This document shows positions 8,870 through 18,430 of a stretch of DNA of 23,047 nucleotides, in pieces. The notes beneath the pieces are model-generated. The model ran no database searches. It was given only the letters and a program-made list of their open reading frames with translations, and was not told the origin of the DNA. The stretch is from Porogramme epimiltina. Taxonomy: Eukaryota > Basidiomycota > Agaricomycetes > Polyporales > Polyporaceae. Position numbers and translations under genes: made by a program. The first letter of the stretch is position 1. Each line of letters starts with the position of its first letter. The stretch spans positions 1-23,047 of the forward strand of contig FTLJ01001207.1 of the NCBI GenBank assembly GCA_900155495.1, read 5' to 3'.

Positions 8870-8878
8870 TATATATTA
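8870..8878 (+). promoter_or_regulatory. TATA box of DUF6533 gene B
   Basis: TATATATTA lies 67 nt before the ATG at 8,937. It aligns with the element before gene A. Confidence 0.5.
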
Positions 8879-8936
8879 CATGCAACTACGCTATGTTACA
8901 TCTGACATTCCAGCCCCTCATCGGACACATTGGTCG

Positions 8937-10823
8937 ATGGCAAGCCTCTCTATCGACAGCTTGAACTTACTCCGTATCAACGAGGTGAATTAGCATGGCC
9001 TCCTCTTGAACACGTCTACAATGGGGCTAACTGGAATCCTTCTCACACTTCAGTACACTAGGGGTAAGTGATTGTTCAGCTTCAGTTTGCAAGTGAGTGG
9101 GGTGGCTTAATGGCACGTTAGTTGCTTCTATCACGTTCACTGTGAGTATCTCTTCCCCTCTCTTGTGATCGCGTTTTCATTTCTGCTACAGGTCATGGAG
9201 ATCTTTTTGACTCTGCCGGACGAGGTACGAGAGCGCGGTATATATAGCCCGCCTTTCCCGCTGGAAACTTGACGAACCTAGGTCGAGTTTATATGGCCAG
9301 CCCGTATCAACGCAATGAAAGTCGTTTTTCTGGCGAACAAGTATTCGGTATTAGCGGATACTGTCATTGGCATTTCATGTTGGTCAATTGAACTAGACTA
9401 TGTGGCAAACGGTGCTCACCCTTTGTTTCAGTTGACATGTTTACGACAGACCCCGAGGTCTGGGAAGAGAAATTTAACTCAAGTCGTGCATTTCAACTGA
9501 CTGGTTTGCCCGGCCCTTCTAGTCGTGCAGGAAGCAGTTCAAGGTCATAGTTTGTAAGTACTGTCATACTCGGTAGTGACCTACACTCACCCTTCTCTCG
9601 CAGACTTGTACATCTTCGGAACACTTTTCTCCGAATGTCCGTGATATCATGTCATATTCGTAATGTTAATCGCTCACATTTGGTCTTCAGTTATCCTTCT
9701 AGCAAGGACAGCGGCTTTATGGTCGTTCAACAAATATGTCATCACCTTCCTCGCAACGGCAGGCACCGAACTCATTGTAAGTATGGCCAGATCTTTCGTG
9801 TGGATCTAGACCGACCGCCTTAACAATCAGTTATGTGCACTTCGTTGTGACAGGCTCTAGCATTTTTTGCGGCACAACGGACACTGGATTATATGCCACG
9901 TATGTTCCAACTATTATGTATCCCCGCCCAGCCGATTAATTCCGCCGTCCTTTGTAGACCCCTCTGCAGAAATCACTCACCGTTTTGGGTGTTCACCCAG
10001 TGTTCACAACCAGGATGTTTGGCCAGCATATTTGTGTATCATCTTGGGAGAAACTGGTAAGCAGTTCCCCACTCAGAGCCACCTCGATTCATACTCATCT
10101 ACGACAGGTATCGTAGGTCTTACCCTCTTTAAGAAGTGGTTAGATCCAGTTCGTACGTGTGATTCTATAGTCCTACGTGCAGTATTCGACAAGTCCATTG
10201 ATTAACCCTCACGTCCAGCTTCATCTGAGGGATGCTCCCTGTTTCCAACAATGTATCGTGATGGTGACTGCTATCGTCCTCTGGTCTGCGCCATCTGAAC
10301 TTGTTATTAACGCTGGACGGTCTGGTAGGAACGATATTCTACCTCGTTGTATTCTGTGCGTTCCCATACACAAATTCCCAGTCACTGCTGTCTAAGTAGG
10401 AGCTAATTCATCAAGCAATCTCCCTTCTCAACCTGGTAACGATGTTGTTGGCACCGGTAAGCTTGCTAAAGATTGATCTGGCAGATCCCGGTCCACTCGT
10501 TAATAGCGCTTCACAGGAGGAGCTTATCTCCTCCATGCAAATGTCAGAGGCTATTTCACAACAGATCCACTTTCACGGCCTGTTACTAATATAATCCCCC
10601 TCAATCCAGGCCTCTCCGTGTCGTTCACAGCGCGCTGTGCACGCGTGTTATACTCAATCTCCGAAAGGTCGCCGCCCACGTGCCTACGCTCGGTGACTTA
10701 GCACGAACCTCGCTCGCCTTTGGAAATCCGCGAGGCCAAGGCATTTTGGGGAGCTACATGAGTGGGAATGGGAATGGAGCTCAGGACATCGAACAATTCA
10801 ACGATACTATGTACGAAGGATAA
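8937..10823 (+). CDS. DUF6533 multi-pass membrane protein B (308 aa, 17 exons)
   Basis: Exons: 8937-8984, 9054-9063, 9122-9141, 9192-9224, 9282-9378, 9432-9457, 9523-9553, 9604-9636, 9691-9776, 9854-9899, 9958-10056, 10108-10152, 10219-10263, 10329-10355, 10416-10456, 10517-10542, 10610-10823. Introns are 50-77 nt, all GT-AG. The order of motifs is as in A: VASITFTVMEIFLTLPDE, VEFIWPARINAMKVVFL, ANKYSVLADTV, FILLARTAALWSF, DVWPAYLCIILGETG, then LFPTMYRDG. The tail is Gly/Asn-rich (YMSGNGNGAQD) rather than acidic. It is the closest relative of A. Differences are one residue fewer in exon 13, FRTM changed to FPTM, and a normal GT donor at intron 10. Function unknown. The frame stays open through all 17 exons, so it is probably functional. 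Confidence 0.85.
9054..9063 (+). other. 10-nt microexon (exon 2) of DUF6533 gene B
   Basis: TACACTAGGG lies between a TTCAG acceptor and GTAAGT donor and encodes Tyr-Thr-Arg plus the first base of Val. It has the same size and phase as in genes A and C. Confidence 0.75.
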
Positions 10824-10874
10824 ACCTCAAACTAGCCTCTAGTTCATACATTTTACAGATGCTTCGAGCGGCCT

Positions 10875-11034
10875 CACGACGGGCATTGCCGAATTTTCTC
10901 CCCATGAAAAGCCGAGACGAAGTCCAGACACGTGGCTTCCACTTTCGAAAGGTTTTCACAACATTTTCTGAGTCTACGATATTTCCCTCTTTGTCAAGTT
11001 TTTATGTTATCATCTGCGTCAGGATCACGTGATC
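10875..11034 (+). repeat. Left terminal inverted repeat
   Basis: The arm starts CACGACGGGC and contains CATGAAAAGCCGAGAC and ACACGTGGCTT. The inner end is the 12-bp palindrome GATCACGTGATC at 11,023-11,034. The outer 64 nt are well conserved with the right arm; the inner part is loosely matched. Confidence 0.6.
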
Positions 11035-11241
11035 AAAAAAGAAATTGTAACATCTTCGCTGGAAAATCTATGCTTACTGGTCAATCCCCTACCGGCTACT
11101 ACGCCAGGCTACTTCTCATCGCGCTGAGCTACCCTCAATGCGAGTACTCTGTCTACTGCGCTAGTCCACTTCTCGCTGCTCCTCGCCGCTCCCCATCGCT
11201 CCTCGCTGCTTCCCACTGCTTCCGAATCCCATCATTCCCCG

Positions 11242-11290
11242 CCACTCCTTGCTACTCCCTGCCACAGTCCACTCCTTGCTACTCCCTGCC
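11242..11290 (+). repeat. Short tandem direct repeat inside the element
   Basis: A 22-base unit starting CCACTCCTTGCTACTCC occurs at 11,242-11,263 and again, identical, at 11,269-11,290. It lies in a wider CT-rich tract with looser GCTCCTCGC copies from about 11,160. Confidence 0.7.
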
Positions 11291-11525
11291 GCCTTGTCAC
11301 CGTCGGCGGTCGCGCACTGCTATTTTGGTCTGTTCATTCCCACACCCTCGAGCTCCTCACACGCGGTGCCGTCGCGCGCCACTCGTCTTCGCCGTTCTGC
11401 TCTCCTTCACTCCCCTCTGCATTGGGGCACTCTCCACCTCAATGGTTCACTCTTCGCTATACTAGTTTGCCTTAAGTGATGGTTGTATAATAGTATTCAT
11501 GCCCAGGAAAACTCGTTCGTGTGCA

Positions 11526-11676
11526 CACGTGATCACATTCATTGCCAGAAAAGTGGGACAAAGGTTAAACATCACGTACTCGAAAAATTGTGCGAAAAGG
11601 CTATGAAAATGAAAGCCACGTGTCTCAACTTTGTCTCGGCTTTTCATGAAGAGAAAATTCGGAAATGCCCGCCGTG
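11526..11676 (-). repeat. Right terminal inverted repeat
   Basis: Its reverse complement starts CACGGCGGGCATTTCCGAAT and aligns with the left arm. It contains GTCTCGGCTTTTCATG on the plus strand. The inner end carries CACGTGATCAC at 11,526-11,536. Confidence 0.6.
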
Positions 11677-11717
11677 CCTGTAGCCGGGTCGCCCAGCCCC
11701 TAATGTGTCCGACGCCT

Positions 11718-11748
11718 AGGCACGTGCCTCTTGGCCACGGACGTGGCC
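11718..11748. other. Two adjacent CACGTG/CCACG palindromes
   Basis: AGGCACGTGCCT (11,718-11,729) is a perfect 12-bp palindrome. GGCCACG-GA-CGTGGCC (11,733-11,748) is a perfect 7-bp inverted repeat with a 2-base centre. Palindromic CACGTG cores are typical bHLH sites, but no regulated gene is close; gene C starts about 1.06 kb away. Confidence 0.4.
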
Positions 11749-11762
11749 GGGAGAGATGTGTC

Positions 11763-11990
11763 TCCTCACGCCGCTCTTACGCCATACGTCTACACACCTT
11801 ATCTTCAAGTGAAACCGATTCTTACCGGACCCGCACAAATCCCGGGGTGAGCTGTGCTTCGCATTTATGGTGGCTGGCTCCGGCTGTACGCGCTGCCACC
11901 TTACGCCGTATCCTAGCATCGTAACCAAACCTTCAGTAATATGCCCGGGCATAACGGACTATTTGATGCAGCGCTCCACACGTATCATAC
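11763..11990 (+). repeat. Upstream duplicated block, copy 2 (before DUF6533 gene C)
   Basis: Partner of 8,309-8,520 in the same orientation. The copies are diverged, with small indels. Its presence upstream of both B and C suggests the duplication that made one of them carried upstream DNA with it. Confidence 0.6.
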
Positions 11991-12738
11991 CTGTCCCCCG
12001 CGTGTCTTCCAACCTTATGAACCTTCATCTTCAAACAAACTTGACCGGGACAGGATCGTAATGACACATAAGAACACCTATACCTGCAAACGCTAGAGCA
12101 ACCGTTGACAGCATTGGTGAGTTTTCAACGCAATGGAATGTACGCAAAACATTGACGTGGACTACGGTCATATCGGGCAAACCCGCCCACGCCGATACAT
12201 TTCCTCCTACTAGGAGATCATGGTGGTGCGGTATACAGCGTCGATTGTATACCTATTACCCCGGAAGGCTGGCATACTAACCATGACTACGCTTCGGTTC
12301 CCCGTCGTTCAGTTGGTCTAGTAAGGACACGTTATGTTACAGGTATGCAGGCATTATCTATCTTTGACACTGTGTAGCTGAATGATATTAAGGTTGGGGT
12401 TTGTAAGATACGCGGTACGCCGAAATAACGTGAATCCGCGCCTCCAGGTACCCAGTTGGGAACCTCACGAACTCTCGACCACTGCAAATTTCATAATACC
12501 ACAATCAGCCTTCCAGGCTACGTTCCCCTCATTCATTCTTCTGTCTGAGGTTGCGAGGTTTATCCCCTTCTCGCCTTCCTATGATCACAGTCTGCACAAC
12601 TTCTATCAGTTTTAACCTTCTCGACAATGGGCTCTCGATGGCCAGAACGGAGAGCGCCTGTGTGCTGGACAGGTGTACGGCGGATATTGCCCGCGATCTC
12701 TGGGGGTAAGAGGGTGAGGTGTACCTGGTGACGGGGCA
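11991..12738. other. Gap upstream of DUF6533 gene C
   Basis: No gene model is supported. One plus-strand stretch (about 12,150-12,377) is open without an ATG and reads as plausible protein (LLLGDHGGAVYSVDC, then PEGWHTNHDY). It could be an exon relic, but I recognise no family. Open frames on both strands at 12,380-12,922 overlap the gene C promoter and first exon and are judged shadows. Confidence 0.4.
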
Positions 12739-12746
12739 TATAGATA
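12739..12746 (+). promoter_or_regulatory. TATA-like element of DUF6533 gene C
   Basis: TATAGATA lies 73 nt before the ATG at 12,812, matching the spacing at genes A and B. The surrounding promoter is otherwise unlike theirs. Confidence 0.35.
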
Positions 12747-12811
12747 GACCAAGTCCTTCGCTCGTCCCCAAGCTCCAACCCGAAGCCCGCCGCCTTCTCC
12801 ACTCGAGCACC

Positions 12812-14724
12812 ATGGAGGCGCCAGTGTACCCAGGCAACCCAGGTCTCCTTTATGTGACCAAGGTTAGTCATTCTCGCTTCGACCGAAACCCTTTCGTTAA
12901 CACTAGGTCGCGCAGTGCACAAAAGGTGGGCAGAGATATCTCAGGAGAATATGATCTACTAACAAGAGCCGGTGTCCCTAGTCATGTCCATTACTTTCTT
13001 GGTATGACACTCAACACACTTCTAGAGCATCTCAAGACGCTAAATGACTCGTAGTTACTCGAGATGATGGACACGCTTCCCGACGAGGTACTTCAGTTAA
13101 GCTCGAGAAACTTACATTCGGGGCATTTACATTTTCCTAAATGACAGGTTGCGCTACTATGGGCTTCCAAGTTGAGCCTCATGAAAATTATCTTTATGAT
13201 CAACAAGTACTCCCCCCTCATTGACGCATGCCTCGGCATTACTCGTGCGTTCCCCGCCGCTTCGTCGGATCTCTGATATGAGCTCTCGCAACAGTTGACT
13301 TGATCACAACTGATCCCGAGGTACTGTAAACTTGAAATCCAGGCATACATTCGCCGCCAATTGACATACCTTTGCTGCAAGTCATGTCGTAGACAATTTC
13401 AAACTCTAGTGTGTAAGCTCGTACCCTTACATACTCTATGATGATGCGTTCGAAATTAGCCCGACAGATTGCTACATTTTCGGGATTCTGTTTTCTGAAT
13501 GTGAGCCCCACGAATCCAAGCGTCACCGTTATTCCAAGCGTCTTACCGCAGTCTCAGTCATCCTCATGGCGAGGACTATTTCCCTCTGGAGCTTCGACAA
13601 ATGTGTCATTGCCCTCCTCATTGGTGCGGGAATAGAAATGCTGGTGAGGCGTACTTATTCCGTGTTTGCGTATATGCTAAATCACTAGTTTATGTCTGCC
13701 AGCCTTTCGCTTTGTATGCGTCGCAGATAATGCTCGAAAATGTCACATGCATGTGCTCGTCTTATTGCTGTTTATACAGGAACCTGATCGTGTCACTTAC
13801 ACGCATAGATCCATCTCTGGAAGAGGCTCGCATTGTCGGTTGCGCCCCCGGTGGACAGGACAAGGACGTTTGGCCAGCTTATGGTTGCATGATGTTGGCG
13901 GAGACCGGTAAGAACTTTCGGGGGCTCATATTCATATACGCATCATCCTCATAATCGCATTGCAGGAATTCTTGCACTCACATTGTTGAAACGTTGGCTG
14001 GATCCCGTAGGTATGTCCGCCCACGTAACCACTGCAGCTCGCTATTCCGATAGACACTGACAACGCGTCCGACCTTGAGTTGACAGCGTAAGGGGTGGAA
14101 CTATCTTCCGAACGATGTACCGCGACGGTTAGTAATTTATTTAGTAACGACAGCTCTTTAACTCACATATTAACTTCGTACAGGCACATTCTTCTACACC
14201 ATCGTGCTCTGTACGTTCTTAGCGGCACGCCCGGCCACAGTGGCGTTCCCCACGACTGCTTGTCCTGACCGACGATCCCTGCAGTCATCTCCACCCTCAA
14301 TCTCGCCGTGATGATGTTCGCCCCGGTGCGCCACCTTCTCCGAGCCCCACCATGCACAGCACGCTCACGCCGGCTTACCACCGCACGCACAGGACGAGCT
14401 CGTCCCCTCCATGCAAATGTGCGTTCCGGCGGCGGCCTTCCATTCTCTACCCCCATCGCTGTGCTCAACACTCACGCCTATCTGACCAGGCCGCTCCGTG
14501 TCGTCCACAGCGCCCTGTGCACGCGTGTCCTCCTCAACCTCCGCAAGGCCGCGGCGCACGCTTCGGGGATGGGCCTGGACGAGTTCACGCGGGCCGGGGC
14601 GTCGTTTGCGCTCGACCACCAGCTCGCCGAGGACCCGGACGCGATCCGGACCCTCGTCTTCCAGGGCGGAGAAAGTGCGTGCGCACTGCCCGACCTCAGG
14701 GACATGAATTACTTCGACGTATAG
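12812..14724 (+). CDS. DUF6533 multi-pass membrane protein C (317 aa, 17 exons)
   Basis: Exons: 12812-12862, 12916-12925, 12982-13001, 13055-13087, 13148-13244, 13295-13320, 13382-13412, 13468-13500, 13558-13643, 13703-13748, 13809-13907, 13966-14010, 14080-14127, 14184-14210, 14285-14325, 14393-14418, 14490-14724. Introns are 50-74 nt. It is the most divergent copy: VMSITFLLLEMMDTLPDE, VALLWASKLSLMKIIFM, INKYSPLIDACLG, VILMARTISLWSF, DVWPAYGCMMLAETG, IFRTMYRDG. The C-tail (about 78 residues) is unrelated to those of A and B (DEFTRAGASFALDHQLAEDP). Intron 2 ends with a TACTAAC branch site. Intron 10 starts with GC, as in A. Exon 2 could instead begin at 12,907 (19 nt, also in frame); paralogy favours 10 nt. 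The last exons are much GC-richer than those of A and B. Function unknown. Confidence 0.83.
12916..12925 (+). other. 10-nt microexon (exon 2) of DUF6533 gene C
   Basis: TGCACAAAAG lies between a GCGCAG acceptor and GTGGGC donor and encodes Cys-Thr-Lys plus the first base of Val. A second acceptor 9 nt upstream (ACTAG at 12,906) would add three residues without changing frame. Confidence 0.65.
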
Positions 14725-15659
14725 CGTGGCCGGCCTCTGGAGGCCGTCGACGCGTCTGGGATGCTTGGGTGGAGTGGCGAGTGGCGGGCTTGCGGTGCAA
14801 TTTCCAAATGTATTCTGCCAGATTTCGGACCGTAGACGCTGTTAGGACAGTTTGTTCAATGGAACCTCGGACTTGGCCATCTTCTTCCCTTCATGCCTCA
14901 CGCCGCCCAGAATGGCACAACCACATCCCCGGCCTTCCATCCGTCGCACAGCGAGCTGGGTGCTATCGGTGATTGTCGCACGGGCATCACACCACACAAC
15001 TTCTGCGCAGCGCGAACCCTAACGCCAGTGAAGCTAACTTGCTTCCTGGAAGTGCCCCCGACGTGCGGCGTCCACGGGGCTCGAGCTCGCCCGACGAGTG
15101 ATTGGCTCGAGTGCTGTGTTCAGATGACATCATAAGATATAGTCGTCATTAGAGGTCGTTAAATAATAACCGACGCAAGTGAACATGAGACGGATCGGGA
15201 GAAATTGGAAACACGATGAGAGCTTATGTACATATGCGTGTGCGGCACGGCGGCGGGGCGGAAGCGAAGGCGAACGGGAGGAGGGGGGGGGACCGGAGGC
15301 GAGACGAAAGAGTGGGAAGAAGGAAGGTGCGGACGCTGCTGCGCTCCGTGGCCGGGGCGAGCAGGTGTGATGTCGAAAGAGGGGATGAACGCCAAAGCCT
15401 GGGCGGGAGCCGAAGGGAATATGCCGCGCATGAGATGGGTGTGAACCGAGAAACACTATCCAGGATGTGGAGAGGTAGGTAGACAAGGTAAGGTAAGACA
15501 TACGAGAGCGAATTCCAGGGGTAATGCCGAGAGAACAAAGGGTGAGAGAAGGAAAATGGGCTAAGAGACGCGTCGTGGATTGACTAGGGCAGGCTGCTGC
15601 ATCACCACTTACATGCGCGCATGGTACATGACCGTTTTTGCTGCTGCTGCTGCTCCGCT
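14725..15659. other. Convergent gap between DUF6533 gene C and the FHA gene
   Basis: This is the shared 3' flank of two convergent genes. No coding region is supported; open frames on both strands here overlap each other and lack domains. A purine-rich tract (about 15,240-15,350) includes a run of nine G at 15,283-15,291. A CTG/TGC repeat (about 15,637-15,655) lies just beyond the FHA gene stop codon. Confidence 0.55.
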
Positions 15660-18430
15660 CTATGCCGACACCTCCGGTTTAATCCTCCACGCTACTGCAA
15701 CCGTCGCTATGGAAAATAGTACGATCCCGAACAATGTGTTCACGCCCAGTTGGGGTTGCTGAAGCGCGATGCGAAGGCGATCAGTTGCGGTTGAGGTAGG
15801 GGATAGGTCGGCGCCAAGACTCACAGGAGCTTTCGGTGGCGACTGTGATCGTGCTTCTGGAGGAGCATTTGCTGCTGCCGCCGCGACGACGCTCGATACA
15901 GATGAGGATATAGGTTGATTGACTACCGATGATTCTGGCGTGATGGGGAAGGGCATCTTGCCGGTTTCCGTGACGTCTCCTCGCTCGCTGGGATGAAGGC
16001 CCTCCGAGTCGCTCGAGTCGTCCGCAGACCAGCCATATCGTCGCCGGGTGCCGGAGAAAGAAGCCTCGCTGCCCTCTGCTTCCTGTGATGACATGTCGGG
16101 GACGTCGTCGGTGGGAGCGGGAGACACCGATCTGGACCGCGTGCGCCCTCTTGACGCGCTCACGCGCTTTCTTCGCTGTCGTGGCCGGGTCGACTCCGCG
16201 GATAGGCTCCTGGGACTCGGAGGGGTGACGAGGCCCCCGCTCGGACGCGGCTTCGCGTTGCCGTTGATGAGACCGTTCTGGTGTTGGGCCTGAAAGGACG
16301 CCAGGGAAATCAAGCCAGTCTCGACCTTTTGCGCAGCGTTGGAAACGGTATCCTCTGCGGTGCGCATCCGGCTCTCCCACTCGTCCTTCGCTCTCCGCAG
16401 CCGTTCGCGCTCATCGGTCCAGTCCTCCTGTACGCTGCTCCACTTGCCCTCGACATTCTTCTTCCACTCTGAGAACATAGCCGTCAGAGACTCGCGTTCC
16501 GCTTTCCTTGCCTCCTCAACGGCGGCGACGGGGACCGAGGGCTCCTGGGGTGGCGCAGTACGAGCTGCCTCCGACGCTTGCACGAGTTGTTCAGTGACCT
16601 CTGCCTGAGACTCCACCTTGGTCTGGGTAACTGTGACGAGGGTCTCGAGAGAGGCAACCTTCGCTTCGAGAACAGTGATTGTGGATTGGGCTGTGGCATG
16701 TTGGGCCTCGAGGGAGCGCGAGAGCTCCAGGGCGATCTCGAGCTGCTTTGCGAGGGCGTTCAGCCTCTCGGTGAGCTCGTCGGGGACGGCGGGCGCCGCG
16801 GCGGGGGGTGGGGTGGGGGAACTAGGGCGGAGGTCGGTTACTTGCTGTTTCCGGAACTGATCATGTTCCTGATCTTCGTCGTCCTCCGACATGCCCATGC
16901 CGGTCGGCTCAGGCGTACGAGGGCGACCGAGCTCCTCCCTCCTCCGGCGGCGCTCCTCCTCTTCCTCGGCCGCGACCTGCTCCTCGTCCTCCTCATCGAC
17001 GCGCTCCAGCTCGTGTGGGACGACGGTCGCGATACTTCGCGCATCATCGTCATCATCGTCCTGCGTGAAGTCGTTATCTTCTTCGCGCTGGTCGTGAGAC
17101 CTGCGGGCGCTCGTGACACGGAAGAGCTCCATCTCCCGCTTCCGTTCCTCCATGGCATCGCGCAAGGAACTAACTTCCTGCTTGATGGCCTCATGCTCTG
17201 CGAGCATACCCTCCAAAGTGCGGACCTTATCCACGTGATCCGCGAGAGACCGCTGGGTCTCCTGAAGTTGAAGTTGAAGCTCGGCCATTGCGGGCGTAGG
17301 CTCGGGCTGGGGCCGCTGAGGCTGTCCCTCCTCGTGTGCACGAGCGGCCTGCGCTGGCATAACGGGTGGCAGGGTTGGCGGAAAAGGAGGAAGGTTTGCA
17401 GGCTGCCGAGGACGGTCAGAGGGGTCGTAAGATGCGGCTGTATGCGCGGAGACGTACGAGGTTGCCACCGAGGGTGTCGTGGATCTCCGCCAAGCCGCTG
17501 CTGAGCGAGTGCAGCTCCGCGCCCGTCTCGCGGCTCTTCTGGAGCTCGCCCTGGAGGCGGGAGAGGATGTGGTCGAACGTGAGCCCGCTCTTGCCCGGCA
17601 CGCGGACGTTCCCGCCCATGCCGCCCATCCCGACGAGGCCCTGCGGCTGCAGCGTCGGGCGCCGCTGTGGGCCCGCGGCGCCGTTCGAGCTGCCCTGGCC
17701 GTTGCCAAAGTTGAAGGCGTTGTTGCCCGCGCCGGGCTGGTTCGGCATCGCGCCGATGAAGCCCGAGCCCTGTTGCTGTGCTTGCGCCTCGGCGCGCTGC
17801 GCAGCCTGCGCGTCGAGCTCGGTGAAGACGCATACGACGCGTGCGGCGACCTTGTGGTGAACGATCGTCTTGTTGTCCTCGCCTACTATGTCGATGCCGA
17901 ACTCCTGGGAGGGGGGAAGGGCGGGAGAAGCGAGAGGCGGAGGGCGTGAGACAGGAGTGGTTGGCGGGGAAGGCGCGTCAGAACGCGGGAACGAAGGCAC
18001 TTACGACGATGTCGTCGGTCTTGAGCTCGTAAGGTTCGGACTCGAGGCCCTCTGGGCTGAGCCGGTCGCCGTTAATGAAGGTTCCGTTTGAACTTTTCAC
18101 GTCCTTGATGTAAATCTTTCGTCACGGGTGGTGGGAGTGAGCGCGCCGCGAATGACGGGGCTGCTCGTCCGAGCTGGCCCCGGCGATGACGATGCGCACC
18201 TTGCCATTCTCCTCCCACACCTCCGCGTGCTGCCTGCTGAGGACCTTCGAGTCGAAGTAGCCATTTCGTTCTGCTGGGACGGTCTTTGCGTTCGTCTGGC
18301 GGCCGATCTTGACGCGCTGGTTGCTGACGAGAGAGATGTGCTTGGGGACGAAGGAGTCATTGAGGGGGTAGAGATAGAGTGCTGGCAGGGGCACTGGGAC
18401 GTGCGGAGTGGAGAATGGGGCAGGCATCAT
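15660..18430 (-). CDS. FHA-domain, coiled-coil, tail-anchored protein (SLMAP / PRO45 / Far10-like STRIPAK subunit)
   Basis: Minus-strand exons are 18430-18200, 18115-18005, 17904-17458 and 17402-15660. All junctions are phase 0, and introns are 84, 100 and 55 nt; the product is 843 aa. The FHA domain (about residues 17-135) has KIGRQT at 41-46, LSRQH at 64-68 and [10 protein letters not shown] at 84-93, the phosphothreonine-binding loops. A Gly/Asn/Gln-rich linker follows, then coiled-coil-like segments near 300-360, 470-545 and 555-625, with acidic and Glu/Arg-rich runs between. A Ser/Arg-rich region lies near 660-700, and a C-terminal membrane anchor at about 817-835 ends [11 protein letters not shown] + coiled coil + C-tail anchor is the layout of SLMAP, Sordaria PRO45, Neurospora HAM-4 and yeast Far9/Far10. 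These tie the STRIPAK phosphatase complex to the nuclear envelope/ER and mitochondria and act in hyphal fusion and development. Orthology is inferred from architecture. The start is the first of two adjacent ATGs. Confidence 0.85.

Larger units (their letters stand above)
10875..11676. mobile_element. Element of about 0.8 kb with long imperfect terminal inverted repeats
   Basis: The left end (from 10,875, CACGACGGGCATTGCCGAAT) reappears inverted at the right end (ending 11,676). Over the outer 64 positions the arms match at roughly 88% by eye. Weaker similarity continues inward to a CACGTGATCAC-type motif in each arm (near 11,025 and 11,530). The interior is CT-rich with small direct repeats and no credible transposase. 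Both flanks show CCT immediately outside, a possible but weak 3-bp target duplication. Best reading: a non-autonomous DNA transposon (MITE-like), old enough for the arms to diverge. The 177-codon open frame inside is judged spurious. Confidence 0.6.

Noticed and set aside
10932..11465. 177-codon open frame inside the inverted-repeat element
   Set aside because: It begins within the left repeat arm and runs through CT-rich simple repeats. There is no transposase-like motif.
15637..15655. CTG/TGC trinucleotide repeat near the FHA gene stop
   Set aside because: Only a few units, outside the coding region; ordinary simple sequence.
16578..17504. 308-codon plus-strand open frame, and a 331-codon minus frame at 16,838-17,833
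   Set aside because: Both are shadows of the FHA gene. The accepted frame carries the coiled-coil pattern and the C-terminal membrane anchor.
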